From CAZPUI01 sp964415525 (lineage in GTDB: Bacteria; Acidobacteriota; Holophagae; Holophagales; Holophagaceae): DNA of 64,000 nt. Numbering within the stretch: the stretch's first letter is position 1; every line of letters begins with the position of its first letter. The notes below the pieces were generated by a model, which worked only from the letters and a program-made list of their open reading frames with translations, was not told where the DNA came from and did no database searches. Positions 14,757 through 23,112 of the stretch are shown here, one piece after another. The translations under genes were made by a program, and so were the position numbers. The stretch is from assembly GCA_964415525.1 (NCBI GenBank), contig CAYQAS010000001.1, forward strand, positions 15,768 to 79,767, read 5' to 3'.

Positions 14757-17453
14757 TCACTGGCCCAGCCGCCGCAGGGCGTCCTGGGCGCGGGGAAGGT
14801 TCTGGGCGGACGCCTTGCGGTACCAGACCAGCGCCTGGGAAAGATCCTTGGGGACGCCCCTTCCGTTTTCACACATCCAGCCCAGATTGCACTGGGCATT
14901 GGCGTCGCCGCCGTCGGCCCCCTTGCGGTACCAAGCCACCGCCTGAACCAGATCCAGGGGCACCCCGCGACCGTTGTCATACAGCACGCCCAGGTTGCAC
15001 TGGGCCCGGGCATGGCCCTGATCCGCGGCCCTGCGGTACCAGGCGGCGGCCTGGACGGGGTCCGCAGCCAGGCCGCGTCCCGATTCGTACATCCAGCCCA
15101 GGTTGGCTTGACCGTTGGGATCCCCCCCTTCCGCCGATTTCCGGTACCAGGACACGGCCTGCACGAGGTCCACGGGAACGCCCCTTCCAACCTCGTATTG
15201 GTAGCCCAGGTTGCACTGCGCGCGGGGAAGACCTTGATCCGCCGCCTTGCGGTACCAGGCCACTGCCTGCACGGCGTCGATGGCGGTGCCTCGACCCGAG
15301 GCGAGCATCCAGCCAAGGTTGCACTGGGCATTGGCATCCCCCTGGTCGGCGGCCTTGCGGTACCAGGCCACGGCCTGGGTGAGATCCTGCGCGATGCCCT
15401 GCCCCAACTCATAGGCGTAGCCCAGGTTGCACTGCCCCATCGCATCGCCGGACTCGGCCGCCTTGCGATACCAACCGAAGGCCTCCACCGGATCCCTGCC
15501 CACGCCGAGACCACTGGCATAGGCGCGGCCAAGATTGGCCTGCGCCCGCCCGTAGCCTTGGTCAGCGGCCTTGCGGAGCCAGATCACGGAGCGGCTCGCA
15601 TCCTGCGCCACCCCGGCCCCGTTGAGGTAGGCGACGCCGAGCAGGTCCTGGGCACGGGCATCCCCAAGTTCGGCCGCCTTCTGGAACCAGACCGCAGCCT
15701 GATTCAGGTCCTTTGGAGTCCCAATCCCCTGGGAATACATCACGCCCAGATTGCGTTGGGCCCCCGCCTCGCCTTGATCCGCGGCCTTGCGGTACCAGGC
15801 GACCGCCTGAGCCTTGTCCTGGGGGACGCCCCGGCCGAGTTCGCACAACCACCCATACATGGCCTGGGCGTTGGGCTCCCCCTGATCCGCGGCCTTGCGG
15901 TACCAAGCCGCCGCCTGCCCGGCATCCTTGGCGACCCCCCGCCCCTGGTCATACATCCATCCCAGGGCGCCCTGGGCGGGCGCATCCCCCTGATCCGCCG
16001 CCTTGCGGTACCACAGCAGGGCCTGCGCCTCATCCTTGGGCACCCCGGAACCCGCCTGATGCATCGAACCCAGGGACCGTTGAGCTTCCGGATCCCCCTC
16101 CTGAGCAGCCTGCCGGAAGGCGTCCAAGGCCTTCCGGTACCACGCCAGGGCTCGCCCTTCATCGATCCCCACCCCCTTGCCGTCGCGGTAGGCATCCCCC
16201 AGGCGCCAGGCCGAACGGGGGTGTCCCTGGGCCGCGGCCCGCTGGTAGAGGTCGATCGCCGCCGCCTCATCCCGAGCGACACCCGTGCCCCGGATCCTCC
16301 CCATGTAGGCATCCCCCAGCCCACATAGGCCCGTGGCGTCCCCTCCCTGGGCCGCCACGCGGAAACATTCCACCGCCCGCACGGCATTGCGGGGGGTCCC
16401 GCTGCCATTGGCGTACATGCGCCCGAGCTGGGCGGTGGCGGGAATGGAGCCGAGATCCGCCGCCTCCAGGAAGGCCAGGAGCGCCTCCTGTTCGTTCTTT
16501 GGGACGCCCTTGCCGCGCGAAAAGGCCATGCCCCGTTCGAAGGCCGCCAGGGCCCCAGCCCGCGCCGCAGGTTCCGGCCGGACGGGGGTCACCGTGGGCA
16601 CCACCGCTGGGCCTTCCCTCGGGGCCACAGGAAGGAAGAAGAACTCACCCAGGGTCTGGTCGTAGAGGGCGGGCACCTGCTCATGCCCCACGGCCTGGGC
16701 CCGACGGACGACCTCCTCCCGCACATTCCGCAGCACCCGATCCAGGGGGATGCCGGGGCGGGTCATTTCCCGCAGCAGCACCCTCGTGAAGAGGCCGTTG
16801 GGATCGCGGTCCTCCGGTCCGAGGCTGTCCAGGGCTCGCTGCCCCGAACCCGCGGAGAAGAGCACCATCTGGCCCGTGGCCGCCGTGGTGATGGTGAGTC
16901 CCCGGCCCCCGATGGCCCGCCCGGCGCCCTTGAAAGGGTTGTCGCGGCAGGCGTCGAGGATCGCCATGGAGAACTTGGGCCGTTGATCCTGGAGGTCATC
17001 CAGCACGCGCTGCAACGGGATGGCCTCATCCCGCACCTGATCCTCGCTGTCCCCCCGGATGTCCACCGGCAGCAGGTAATTCGCCCCACCGAACTGCACG
17101 CCGTGGCCCGCGTAGTAAAAGAGCGCCACATCCCCGCCCCGGAGCTGCCCCTTGAAGGTGCGGATGGCCTCTTTCATGCCCCGCTCCCCCAGATCCTGGC
17201 GGAGGGTGACGCTGAAGCCCACCCGCTCCAGGCCCTGGGCGATGGCCCGCGCATCGGTGCGGGCGTTCTTCAGGTGCTCCACGTGCTGATAGGTGTCGTT
17301 GCCGATCACCAGCGCCAGACGCCGTTCCGAGAACGAAGGCTGGGGCACCGACCGGACAGGCGCAGCCGTCGTGCGCCGGGGGGGCTTCACCTCCTGGGCC
17401 AGGACCGAGGAGAGCGCGGTGAAGGTAAGCAGCGAAGCGAGAGGACCGAGCAT
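14757..17453 (-). CDS. secreted caspase-like peptidase (C14) fused to ~16 Sel1 repeats
   Basis: An 898-residue protein with a signal peptide in residues 1-20. A caspase/orthocaspase domain spans about 43-270: 'ERRLALVIGNDTYQ', the catalytic His near 117 in 'LFYYAGHGVQ' and the catalytic Cys near 169 in 'AILDACRDNPF', so the dyad is intact. A Pro/Ala linker leads at about residue 300 into roughly sixteen 36-residue Sel1 repeats (consensus W-Y-R-K-A-A-D-Q-G-D..AQ-N-L-G) to the end. Orthocaspases cleave after Arg/Lys; Sel1 arrays are protein-interaction solenoids. It probably forms a two-gene unit with the DUF4384 gene. The ATG at 17453 starts the signal peptide; a further in-frame extension is rejected. 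A candidate promoter lies 63 bases upstream. Confidence 0.9.
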   Translation of the reverse strand: MLGPLASLLTFTALSSVLAQEVKPPRRTTAAPVRSVPQPSFSERRLALVIGNDTYQHVEHLKNARTDARAIAQGLERVGFSVTLRQDLGERGMKEAIRTFKGQLRGGDVALFYYAGHGVQFGGANYLLPVDIRGDSEDQVRDEAIPLQRVLDDLQDQRPKFSMAILDACRDNPFKGAGRAIGGRGLTITTAATGQMVLFSAGSGQRALDSLGPEDRDPNGLFTRVLLREMTRPGIPLDRVLRNVREEVVRRAQAVGHEQVPALYDQTLGEFFFLPVAPREGPAVVPTVTPVRPEPAARAGALAAFERGMAFSRGKGVPKNEQEALLAFLEAADLGSIPATAQLGRMYANGSGTPRNAVRAVECFRVAAQGGDATGLCGLGDAYMGRIRGTGVARDEAAAIDLYQRAAAQGHPRSAWRLGDAYRDGKGVGIDEGRALAWYRKALDAFRQAAQEGDPEAQRSLGSMHQAGSGVPKDEAQALLWYRKAADQGDAPAQGALGWMYDQGRGVAKDAGQAAAWYRKAADQGEPNAQAMYGWLCELGRGVPQDKAQAVAWYRKAADQGEAGAQRNLGVMYSQGIGTPKDLNQAAVWFQKAAELGDARAQDLLGVAYLNGAGVAQDASRSVIWLRKAADQGYGRAQANLGRAYASGLGVGRDPVEAFGWYRKAAESGDAMGQCNLGYAYELGQGIAQDLTQAVAWYRKAADQGDANAQCNLGWMLASGRGTAIDAVQAVAWYRKAADQGLPRAQCNLGYQYEVGRGVPVDLVQAVSWYRKSAEGGDPNGQANLGWMYESGRGLAADPVQAAAWYRRAADQGHARAQCNLGVLYDNGRGVPLDLVQAVAWYRKGADGGDANAQCNLGWMCENGRGVPKDLSQALVWYRKASAQNLPRAQDALRRLGQ
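14785..16555 (-). repeat. tandem 108-base repeats encoding the Sel1 array
   Basis: About sixteen tandem units, most 108 bases long, are recognisable at DNA level by a recurring CTTGCGGTACCA (complement of the codons for Trp-Tyr-Arg-Lys). Near-identity of this word across units suggests recent expansion or gene conversion. It is a protein-coding repeat, not a CRISPR. Confidence 0.8.
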
Positions 17454-17515
17454 GGCGGGCCGCTGCGGAAGGGGGATCGGCTGCAGGCTGGTGGGCCTTC
17501 CGGTCGGCGTGCCGA

Positions 17516-17544
17516 ACAATAAGTTCCTCGACCTCCCCCTTCAA
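17516..17544 (-). promoter_or_regulatory. candidate sigma70 promoter for the caspase-Sel1 gene
   Basis: On the - strand TTGAAG (17544-17539) and TATTGT (17521-17516) are 17 bases apart, 63 bases before the caspase start. It sits in the 327-base divergent gap 17454-17780, in which I see nothing else apart from this and the + strand promoter candidate at 17714. Confidence 0.5.
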
Positions 17545-17713
17545 GTCCGAACGAAAGAAGATCCCGCCGCGGCGGCCCATCGCCAACGCCCCGAGTTGAC
17601 CCATCCAAATGCGACCGTGAAAACCAGATCGGGGCGTCCTCCGCCGATGCGACGCGTCGTCCGTGGAAAGCGCTGGGAATTCACATCACCCGCTCGTCCC
17701 CTCGTTTCCCCCG

Positions 17714-17741
17714 TTGGTGCAACCCCGCTCGCGGGGACACT
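17714..17741 (+). promoter_or_regulatory. candidate sigma70 promoter for the secreted TPR gene
   Basis: TTGGTG (17714-17719) and GACACT (17736-17741) are 16 bases apart, about 40 bases before the ATG at 17781. The spacer contains a small GC palindrome (CCCCGCTCGCGGGG). It is a weak by-eye call. Confidence 0.35.
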
Positions 17742-17780
17742 GGTCGCAACGGAACCTGCTCCTGTCGCCCAGGAGCCTCC

Positions 17781-18503
17781 ATGCGCACCCTCGCCCTCCT
17801 CCTCTTCCCCGCCGCCCTCAGCCTTTCGGCCCAGGACGATCTCGCCACCGCCCTCAGCCGCGCCCAGGGCCTTCGTTCCGATGCGCTGCGGGATCTCCAG
17901 GGTCGGCTCGCCGCTTCCGAAGCGCCGGAAGCCGCCAAGGTCTACCACGATGCCTATCTCTCCTACGTGCTCGTGAACCAGTCTCGCGGGGCGGATGCCA
18001 AGGGCGCCGAGGCGATGACAGACCGCGCCCTCAAGACCCTGACCGGGCGCAAGGATGCCGACGCCCTGGCGCTGCAAGGGGCGCTCATCGCCCAACAGAT
18101 GTCGTTCAATCCCTCTCAGGCCATGACCCTCTTCCAGAAGGCCGAAACCTGCCACCAGGCCTCCCTCAAGTCCGAACCGAACAACCCCCGCGCCCTGCTG
18201 CTGTGGGGCGTCTACACGCTCCACAAACCCGCCTTCGTGGGCGGGGGTGCCGACAAGGCCCTGCCGCTGCTGGACGCCGCCCTGAAGGCGGCGGAAATGG
18301 AAGCCAAGGCCACGCCCAAGGAAGCCTGGGCCCCCCGCTGGGGCCGCTTGGAAGCTCACGCCTGGCTCGCCATCGCACAGGCCCGAGACGGCAAGAAGGC
18401 CGAAGCCGAAGCCACCCTCGCCGCTGGCCGTGCTTTGGATCCCACCCACGGAATGCTCGGCTACGCCTCCGGGCAGGTGGCAGCCGCAAAACCCAAGGCA
18501 TGA
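17781..18503 (+). CDS. secreted TPR-type helical-repeat protein
   Basis: A 240-residue protein with a signal peptide (Met-Arg-Thr-Leu-Ala-Leu, cleavage near Leu-Ser-Ala-Gln, residue 18). The rest is Ala-rich helical repeats with TPR character, e.g. 'AEAMTDRALKTLTGRKDADALALQGALIAQQ', 'NPRALLLWGVYTLHKPAFVGGGADKALPLLDAAL' and a final 'GKKAEAEATLAAGRALDPTHG'. The Gly-Gly-Gly-Ala-Asp-Lys-Ala-Leu segment resembles the TPR-like repeats of periplasmic scaffolds. The start follows a CCAGGAGCC site. It is followed by a long non-coding stretch, so it appears monocistronic. It probably serves as a periplasmic scaffold; no enzymatic motif is visible. Confidence 0.7.
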   Translation: MRTLALLLFPAALSLSAQDDLATALSRAQGLRSDALRDLQGRLAASEAPEAAKVYHDAYLSYVLVNQSRGADAKGAEAMTDRALKTLTGRKDADALALQGALIAQQMSFNPSQAMTLFQKAETCHQASLKSEPNNPRALLLWGVYTLHKPAFVGGGADKALPLLDAALKAAEMEAKATPKEAWAPRWGRLEAHAWLAIAQARDGKKAEAEATLAAGRALDPTHGMLGYASGQVAAAKPKA

Positions 18504-18559
18504 AACCGGCACGAGCCTTGGAACGACTCATTTTCATAAATTCCTACCTAGTTATCGGG

Positions 18560-18808
18560 AAACCTCAGCCTGAGAAACGAGAGTGAATGAACCACGAAAC
18601 GCGCGAAACGCCCTTCGGGTGCGCGAAATGGGATCAGGGACGGTGCCGCCTCCTCGCAAGCGGGGGACTGGCGGCTCTCATGGCCGGTCAGGCCCCCGCT
18701 TGCGAAGCCAGCCGAATGCGGCTGGGGGCCGGAGGCCCAGACGGCTCCGCAACTGGCGTTTCGCGTTTTTCGCGCCTTTCGCGGTTCCATCGCTTGTGGC
18801 TGAGGTTT
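18560..18808. repeat. 249-base nested inverted repeat with perfect 11-bp ends
   Basis: The ends AAACCTCAGCC (18560-18570) and GGCTGAGGTTT (18798-18808) are perfectly complementary. Inside, CGCGAAACGCC words (about 18592-18612) pair with GGCGTTTCGCG words (18755-18786). A second nested hairpin pairs CGCAAGCGGGGG (18655-18666) with CCCCCGCTTGCG (18693-18704). No open frame fits the element. The layered design and flush ends suggest a mobile or hairpin-forming intergenic element. Confidence 0.75.
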
Positions 18809-19259
18809 GTAGATAATAAGAAATCACCATATCCCATAAACACGACAGATATCGAGAGCCATAGCTACTCGACTTAAAGCCTCATATATCACTATTTTTT
18901 GGTGTTCTTTTATCCCTTTCATCCTTGTTGAAATCGCCTTAAAATCCATGCGTTCGAATTTAACCCAAACAGAATCGATCGCACTTAAGCCATAAGTCGT
19001 TATATATATACACTTACTGGTTTATTTGCCCCACGATGTGCCAAACAGGATAAATAGGATTTAACAAGGATAAAAGGGATGAAAGTGATGCCTTTGTCAG
19101 ATCTATTTCTGTACTTGGACCGTCCCAAAGAACGCTCCAGATAAAGCCTTAAATCCCGGGACATCGTGCCACCAATGAAGGCACAGCAAGTTCATGAAAT
19201 GACCTCCGATGGGCCGTCCATCCCGGTTCATTAAATCCTGTCGCTTATTGGATCCCCCC
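18809..19259. other. low-GC non-coding island upstream of the TonB receptor
   Basis: About 450 bases are visibly far richer in A/T than anything else in the window (for example TATATATATA near 18999). No open frame of note exists on either strand. The stretch includes the inverted repeat at 18907-19085. It could hold promoter and regulatory sites for the receptor gene, a small RNA, or be a horizontally acquired remnant; I cannot choose between these. Confidence 0.6.
18907..19085. repeat. inverted pair of AAGGATAAAAGGGATGAAAG words
   Basis: The left arm 18907-18935 reads as the complement of the right arm 19058-19085 over 28-29 bases with about three differences; the shared word is AACAAGGATNAAAGGGATNAAAG. 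The loop is about 120 bases and AT-rich. The same word family recurs at 32431-32500, about 13 kb away. Confidence 0.7.
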
Positions 19260-21398
19260 ATGCCCCTCGCTCCCCTGCTCCTCCTTCAGGCCACCCTCGA
19301 ACTCACGGGCCTCGTCCTCGGTCCGAATGGCAAGCCTTTGCCCAATGCCACGGTCCAGGCAGGCGCCGCCCAGGTTCTGACGGACGCCAGGGGCCGCTTC
19401 AAGCTCGCGGTGCCGGAGGGCGTCGCCTCCATCCGCGTCAGCGCCCCGGGCATGGAGCCTCAGGAGCGGGAGGTCCGGCCGGGTGCGCCGCTCTACGTGC
19501 GACTCGAGCCCAAGGTGGCCGAGGCCCAGGTGGAGGTGGTGGAGGGTTCGGGCTATGGCAGCGAGGGTACGCCCCAGAGCGCCATCACCCGCATGGACAT
19601 CTACATGACCCCCGGTGCGGCGGCGGATGTCTTCCAGGCCGCCAAGACCCTGCCGGGCGTGAGCAACGCCACGGAAGGCGCGGAGCTCTTCGTGCGGGGC
19701 GGCAAGCCGGACGAGGTGGGCATCTTCCTCAACGGCAGCCGCCTGCGCCAGCCCTACCACCACCCCACGCCCCAGGGCGGCATCTTCAGCGCCGTGGACA
19801 CGGCCATGGTGACCACCCTGAACTTCATCCCCGGGGGCTTCTCCGCCCGCTTCGGAGACGCGCTTTCCGCCGTGATGGACCTCGCCACGGACCAGACGGT
19901 GGTCTCCCGCGGAGGCACCGCCGTCCTCAACCCCGCCACCCAGAACCTTTTGGTGAACCAGCCCGTGGGAGACGGTCTGTTGCGGGGTTCCCTCCGCTAC
20001 ACCAACAGCGTGCTCCTGGACCGCTGGTTCAACCTCTCCCGCACCTTCGCCGAGGCCCCCATCAGCACGGACCTCCACCTTGGCTACTCGGCCTCCATGG
20101 GCGCCAAGGGCCGCATCAGCGTGCTGGCCCTGGGCTCCAAGGACCACCTTGGCGTGGGCACCCGCATCGCCAATCTGGAAAGCACCTACCGCAGCCGCAG
20201 CGAGACGGGCTATTTCAGCATCCTGGCCACCCGGATGCTCTCGGACGCCCTGGGCCTCTCTTTGGCCCTGAACCGCTCCAACCACGAACAGGCCTGGACC
20301 TTCGGCACCTGGGGCCAGGACAGCCGGGAGCGGAGCACCTTCCATCGCCTGGAGGCCACCTGGAGCCCCGATTCGGACCTGACGGTGGAGGCGGGGCTGG
20401 ATGGCGAGCGGGTGAGGCTCGCCCCCCGGGGCACGGTGCCCTTCGATCTCGCGGACTGGACCCCGGGACGCCCCGGCAAGAGCTACGGCTACGATTTCAG
20501 CGGCCCGCGGGACGGCCTCTATGGCACCGCGAAGTGGCGCATGAGTCCCGCCTGGGGCCTCTCCCTGGGAGGCCGCACGGACCGGTATGCACTCACCCAC
20601 GAGCGCACCCGCGATCTGCGGGCCACCCTCAGCTTCCAGGTGAGTCCCAAGGTGGTCCTGCGGGCCGCCGCAGGCACCTTCCACCAAGCGCCGACCCTGA
20701 CGATGCTGGACCCTTTCGTGGGCAATCCCGACCTCAAGACGCTCCGGGCGCGGCATGCCGTGCTGGCCCTGGACGCGAAGGACGAGGCCGGTCCCCTGCC
20801 CTGGCAGGTGCGCCTGGAGGTCTTCCGCAAGACCTACGACCGGCTGATCGTGGAACCCGTGCCGCGCCGCTTCGAGGGCACGGGGGAAGGCGAGGCGACC
20901 GGCGTGGATCTGCTGCTGAAGGCCCGCCGCGGACGCTTCCGGGGCTGGCTCGGCTATGGATTCCTCTCCACCCGGCGCCGGGAGGACAAGCAGCTCACCC
21001 TCGGCCCGGTGCCTACCAGCATCCCTCACAGCCTCAACCTCGTGGGTTCCTGGACCCCGAAGGATGGCTGGGAGTTCAGCACCGCGTACCGCCTCTCCAG
21101 CGGCGCCCCCTTCACCCCCATCACAAGCGGCACCCCGGATGGCCACGGCGGCTGGCTGCCCATCGAGGGTCCGCGCTACGGCGAGCGCCTGCCTACGTAC
21201 CAGCGCCTCGATGGCCGCCTGACGCACCTCTTCAGCACCGGCAAGCTCCGCTGGGTGCTTTACGCCGAGATGATGAACCTCCTGGATCGCCGCAACCCCG
21301 GCGGCATCAGCTACAGCCCCGACTTCGCCACCCGGCGCGAGGAGCCGAACTACTTCGCCCGGCGGCTGATCGTCGGGGGCCTCACCTTGATGTGGTAG
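19260..21398 (+). CDS. TonB-dependent outer-membrane receptor with N-terminal carboxypeptidase-regulatory-like domain
   Basis: A 712-residue receptor. A short hydrophobic signal (residues 1-12) precedes a CarboxypepD_reg-like domain (about 13-95: 'LTGLVLGPNGKPLPNATVQAG', 'LTDARGRFKLAVPEG'). The plug domain follows ('DVFQAAKTLPGVSN', 'ELFVRGGKPDEVGIFLNGSRL', 'SVDTAMVTT'-type VDTAMVTTLNFIPGGF, 'RFGDALSAVMDL'). A barrel then runs to the end, with a late 'EMMNLLDRRNPGG' strand and a C-terminal 'LIVGGLTLMW'. No clear TonB box is visible. Length fits small TonB receptors. The ATG at 19260 is chosen over the upstream in-frame codon because the signal begins there. The substrate is unknown; the family imports metal chelates, cobalamin or glycans. 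Its last 17 bases overlap the convergent HEAT gene. Confidence 0.88.
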   Translation: MPLAPLLLLQATLELTGLVLGPNGKPLPNATVQAGAAQVLTDARGRFKLAVPEGVASIRVSAPGMEPQEREVRPGAPLYVRLEPKVAEAQVEVVEGSGYGSEGTPQSAITRMDIYMTPGAAADVFQAAKTLPGVSNATEGAELFVRGGKPDEVGIFLNGSRLRQPYHHPTPQGGIFSAVDTAMVTTLNFIPGGFSARFGDALSAVMDLATDQTVVSRGGTAVLNPATQNLLVNQPVGDGLLRGSLRYTNSVLLDRWFNLSRTFAEAPISTDLHLGYSASMGAKGRISVLALGSKDHLGVGTRIANLESTYRSRSETGYFSILATRMLSDALGLSLALNRSNHEQAWTFGTWGQDSRERSTFHRLEATWSPDSDLTVEAGLDGERVRLAPRGTVPFDLADWTPGRPGKSYGYDFSGPRDGLYGTAKWRMSPAWGLSLGGRTDRYALTHERTRDLRATLSFQVSPKVVLRAAAGTFHQAPTLTMLDPFVGNPDLKTLRARHAVLALDAKDEAGPLPWQVRLEVFRKTYDRLIVEPVPRRFEGTGEGEATGVDLLLKARRGRFRGWLGYGFLSTRRREDKQLTLGPVPTSIPHSLNLVGSWTPKDGWEFSTAYRLSSGAPFTPITSGTPDGHGGWLPIEGPRYGERLPTYQRLDGRLTHLFSTGKLRWVLYAEMMNLLDRRNPGGISYSPDFATRREEPNYFARRLIVGGLTLMW

Positions 21399-23112
21399 GC
21401 GGCCCTCCTCCGCTCCGGTGCGTCCCCCTGGCCAAGACCAGTGCCACCAGGATCTCCCGAGACGGACCCCGGGGTTCGATGCGCGCCGCGCGCTCAACGG
21501 CCTCCCATGCCTCGGCCGTGCCGATGGTGACCAGGGCCCGGGCCGCCGCCAGCCGCTCCTCCGGCGTCGCCTTCCGCCGGAAGATCCGCCCCCGGCAGCG
21601 GAGATGCTCCTGGAGGATGGCCACGGCACCGGGATGGGCGATCCGCCCCAGCGCCTCGAGCGCCTGGATCCTCAGGGGCTCTGGCGCCGTGGAGGCCAGG
21701 GCGCCAATGGCGGGAATGGCCCCCACGGACTGGATCTGTCCCAGCCCCAGAAGAATCTCCGCCTGGGTCTCGGGGTCCGAACGGGGAAGCAGGTCGAGCA
21801 GGCCGATCTCGGCCCAGGGCCCGCCCGTCCGCCAGAAGGCCCGCAGGGCAGCTCGCCGCACCCGCACATCTGAATGCTCCAGGCAGCGCGCAACGGCGTC
21901 GAAGGCCATGGCATCCTCCAGCTCCCCCAGCAGTTGAAGGCTGTTGCGGAGCAGGTACCAGGGCCCTTGCGCCAGGCTGGCCCGCAAGGCAGCCAGACTC
22001 TCGGGAGCCAGGGCCTTCAGGAGCTCCAGGATCCGGATCCGCTGAGGACGGCTCGGCTCCCGGGCCAGCAGCGCGGTGAGGGCGAAACCAGCGGGTTCGC
22101 CCAGGAGGCGGAAACAGGGCAGGATCCGGCCCTCCAGGGCCCGGCGTCCCTCCAGGGCGTAGGCCTGGAGGAAGGGGACGGCCAGGTCGGGGGCACCCAG
22201 GACGCGATCCCGCAGCCCGGAAGCACAGGCCGGTGATCGGAGGCGCTCCAGGAGCCGCTGGAGCACCGCCAACTCCCCGCCCGCCCCCAGCATGCCGAGG
22301 ATCTGAGCCAGGGCCGTCTCCCGGGCGGCCAGGTCTGCGCCCTCCGCCGCCATCAGCCCTTCCGCCAGGGTGGCCAGAGCGCCTTGCGGAAGCCGCTCCG
22401 CCTCCTCGCCTATCAAGGTCAGGATCGTCTCCAGGACGGCGTCTCGGTGCGCGGGGTCTGTCCCATGGAGGGCCGCCAGGAGCACTTCGAGGGCCTGGAA
22501 GAAGGGTTCCAGGAAGGCGCCCTCCAGCATCTCCCGGAGCAGGGCCAAACGGATCTCCGGGCTGCGGTCCAGGAACCCGTGCCCGAGTTCCGCCTCAAGG
22601 CGGCCCTCCTGGGTCGGCGTGGGCCGGGATGGGACGGGAGGAAGCCTTCGCTCCGAACCCGATTCCGGCTCCTGGCCCACCAGCTGGATGTGGGGGGCCT
22701 GCATACCCCGGAACACCATGCAGGCACCGCCCAGGCCTTCGAGGCGGGCAGGCGGCTCCCGCAGCAACGCGAACAGCTCCCGCAATTCTCGCATCGTGAC
22801 GTCCCGCTGGAGGATCACCTCACGAATCCCCCTCCAGGCCATGGCTCGACAAAGGCCCGCAGCCACGGCCCGGTTCTCCGCCGAAGGCGCACCGTCCACC
22901 CACAAGCGCCAGCCCGCGAGGGCGAGATGGACGGTGGTCCGCAGCGCAAAGCAACGGCCAAGCTCCCCCATCAGCCCGTCCATGGCCGCCTGGGGGCGCG
23001 GGTCCGAAGCAGCATGCACCGACATCAGGTCAAGCACCGCCTGCAGTCGGCTCGGCAGATCGGACTCACTCCGCTCCGCGGAGGGTTTTCCAAAGCCGCC
23101 TGACCAGACCAA
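21382..23112 (-). CDS. large HEAT-repeat protein, last gene of the exopolysaccharide-type operon
   Basis: A 576-residue soluble protein with no signal or TM. The N-terminal 150 residues are an unassigned mixed domain ('AMDGLMGELGRCFALRTTVHLALAGWRLWVDG', 'REVILQRDVTMRELRELFALLREP'). From about 190 onward come HEAT/armadillo-type helical repeats, e.g. 'DVRVRRAALRAFWRTGG', 'DPETQAEILLGLGQIQSVGAIPAIGAL', 'PEPLRIQALEALGRIAHPGAVAILQEHL'. The start is uncertain; a TTG at 23112 preceded by AGGGAGGGG is best, overlapping the PP2C gene by 47 bases and implying translational coupling. The first internal ATG (23025) is an alternative. It probably acts as a cytoplasmic scaffold or regulator of the synthase complex, perhaps the PP2C partner or target. 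Confidence 0.8.
   Translation of the reverse strand: MVWSGGFGKPSAERSESDLPSRLQAVLDLMSVHAASDPRPQAAMDGLMGELGRCFALRTTVHLALAGWRLWVDGAPSAENRAVAAGLCRAMAWRGIREVILQRDVTMRELRELFALLREPPARLEGLGGACMVFRGMQAPHIQLVGQEPESGSERRLPPVPSRPTPTQEGRLEAELGHGFLDRSPEIRLALLREMLEGAFLEPFFQALEVLLAALHGTDPAHRDAVLETILTLIGEEAERLPQGALATLAEGLMAAEGADLAARETALAQILGMLGAGGELAVLQRLLERLRSPACASGLRDRVLGAPDLAVPFLQAYALEGRRALEGRILPCFRLLGEPAGFALTALLAREPSRPQRIRILELLKALAPESLAALRASLAQGPWYLLRNSLQLLGELEDAMAFDAVARCLEHSDVRVRRAALRAFWRTGGPWAEIGLLDLLPRSDPETQAEILLGLGQIQSVGAIPAIGALASTAPEPLRIQALEALGRIAHPGAVAILQEHLRCRGRIFRRKATPEERLAAARALVTIGTAEAWEAVERAARIEPRGPSREILVALVLARGTHRSGGGPPTTSR

Noticed and set aside
14785..16555. Regularly spaced repeats resembling a CRISPR array
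   Set aside because: The period is 108 bases, units are coding and translate to Sel1 repeats without a stop.
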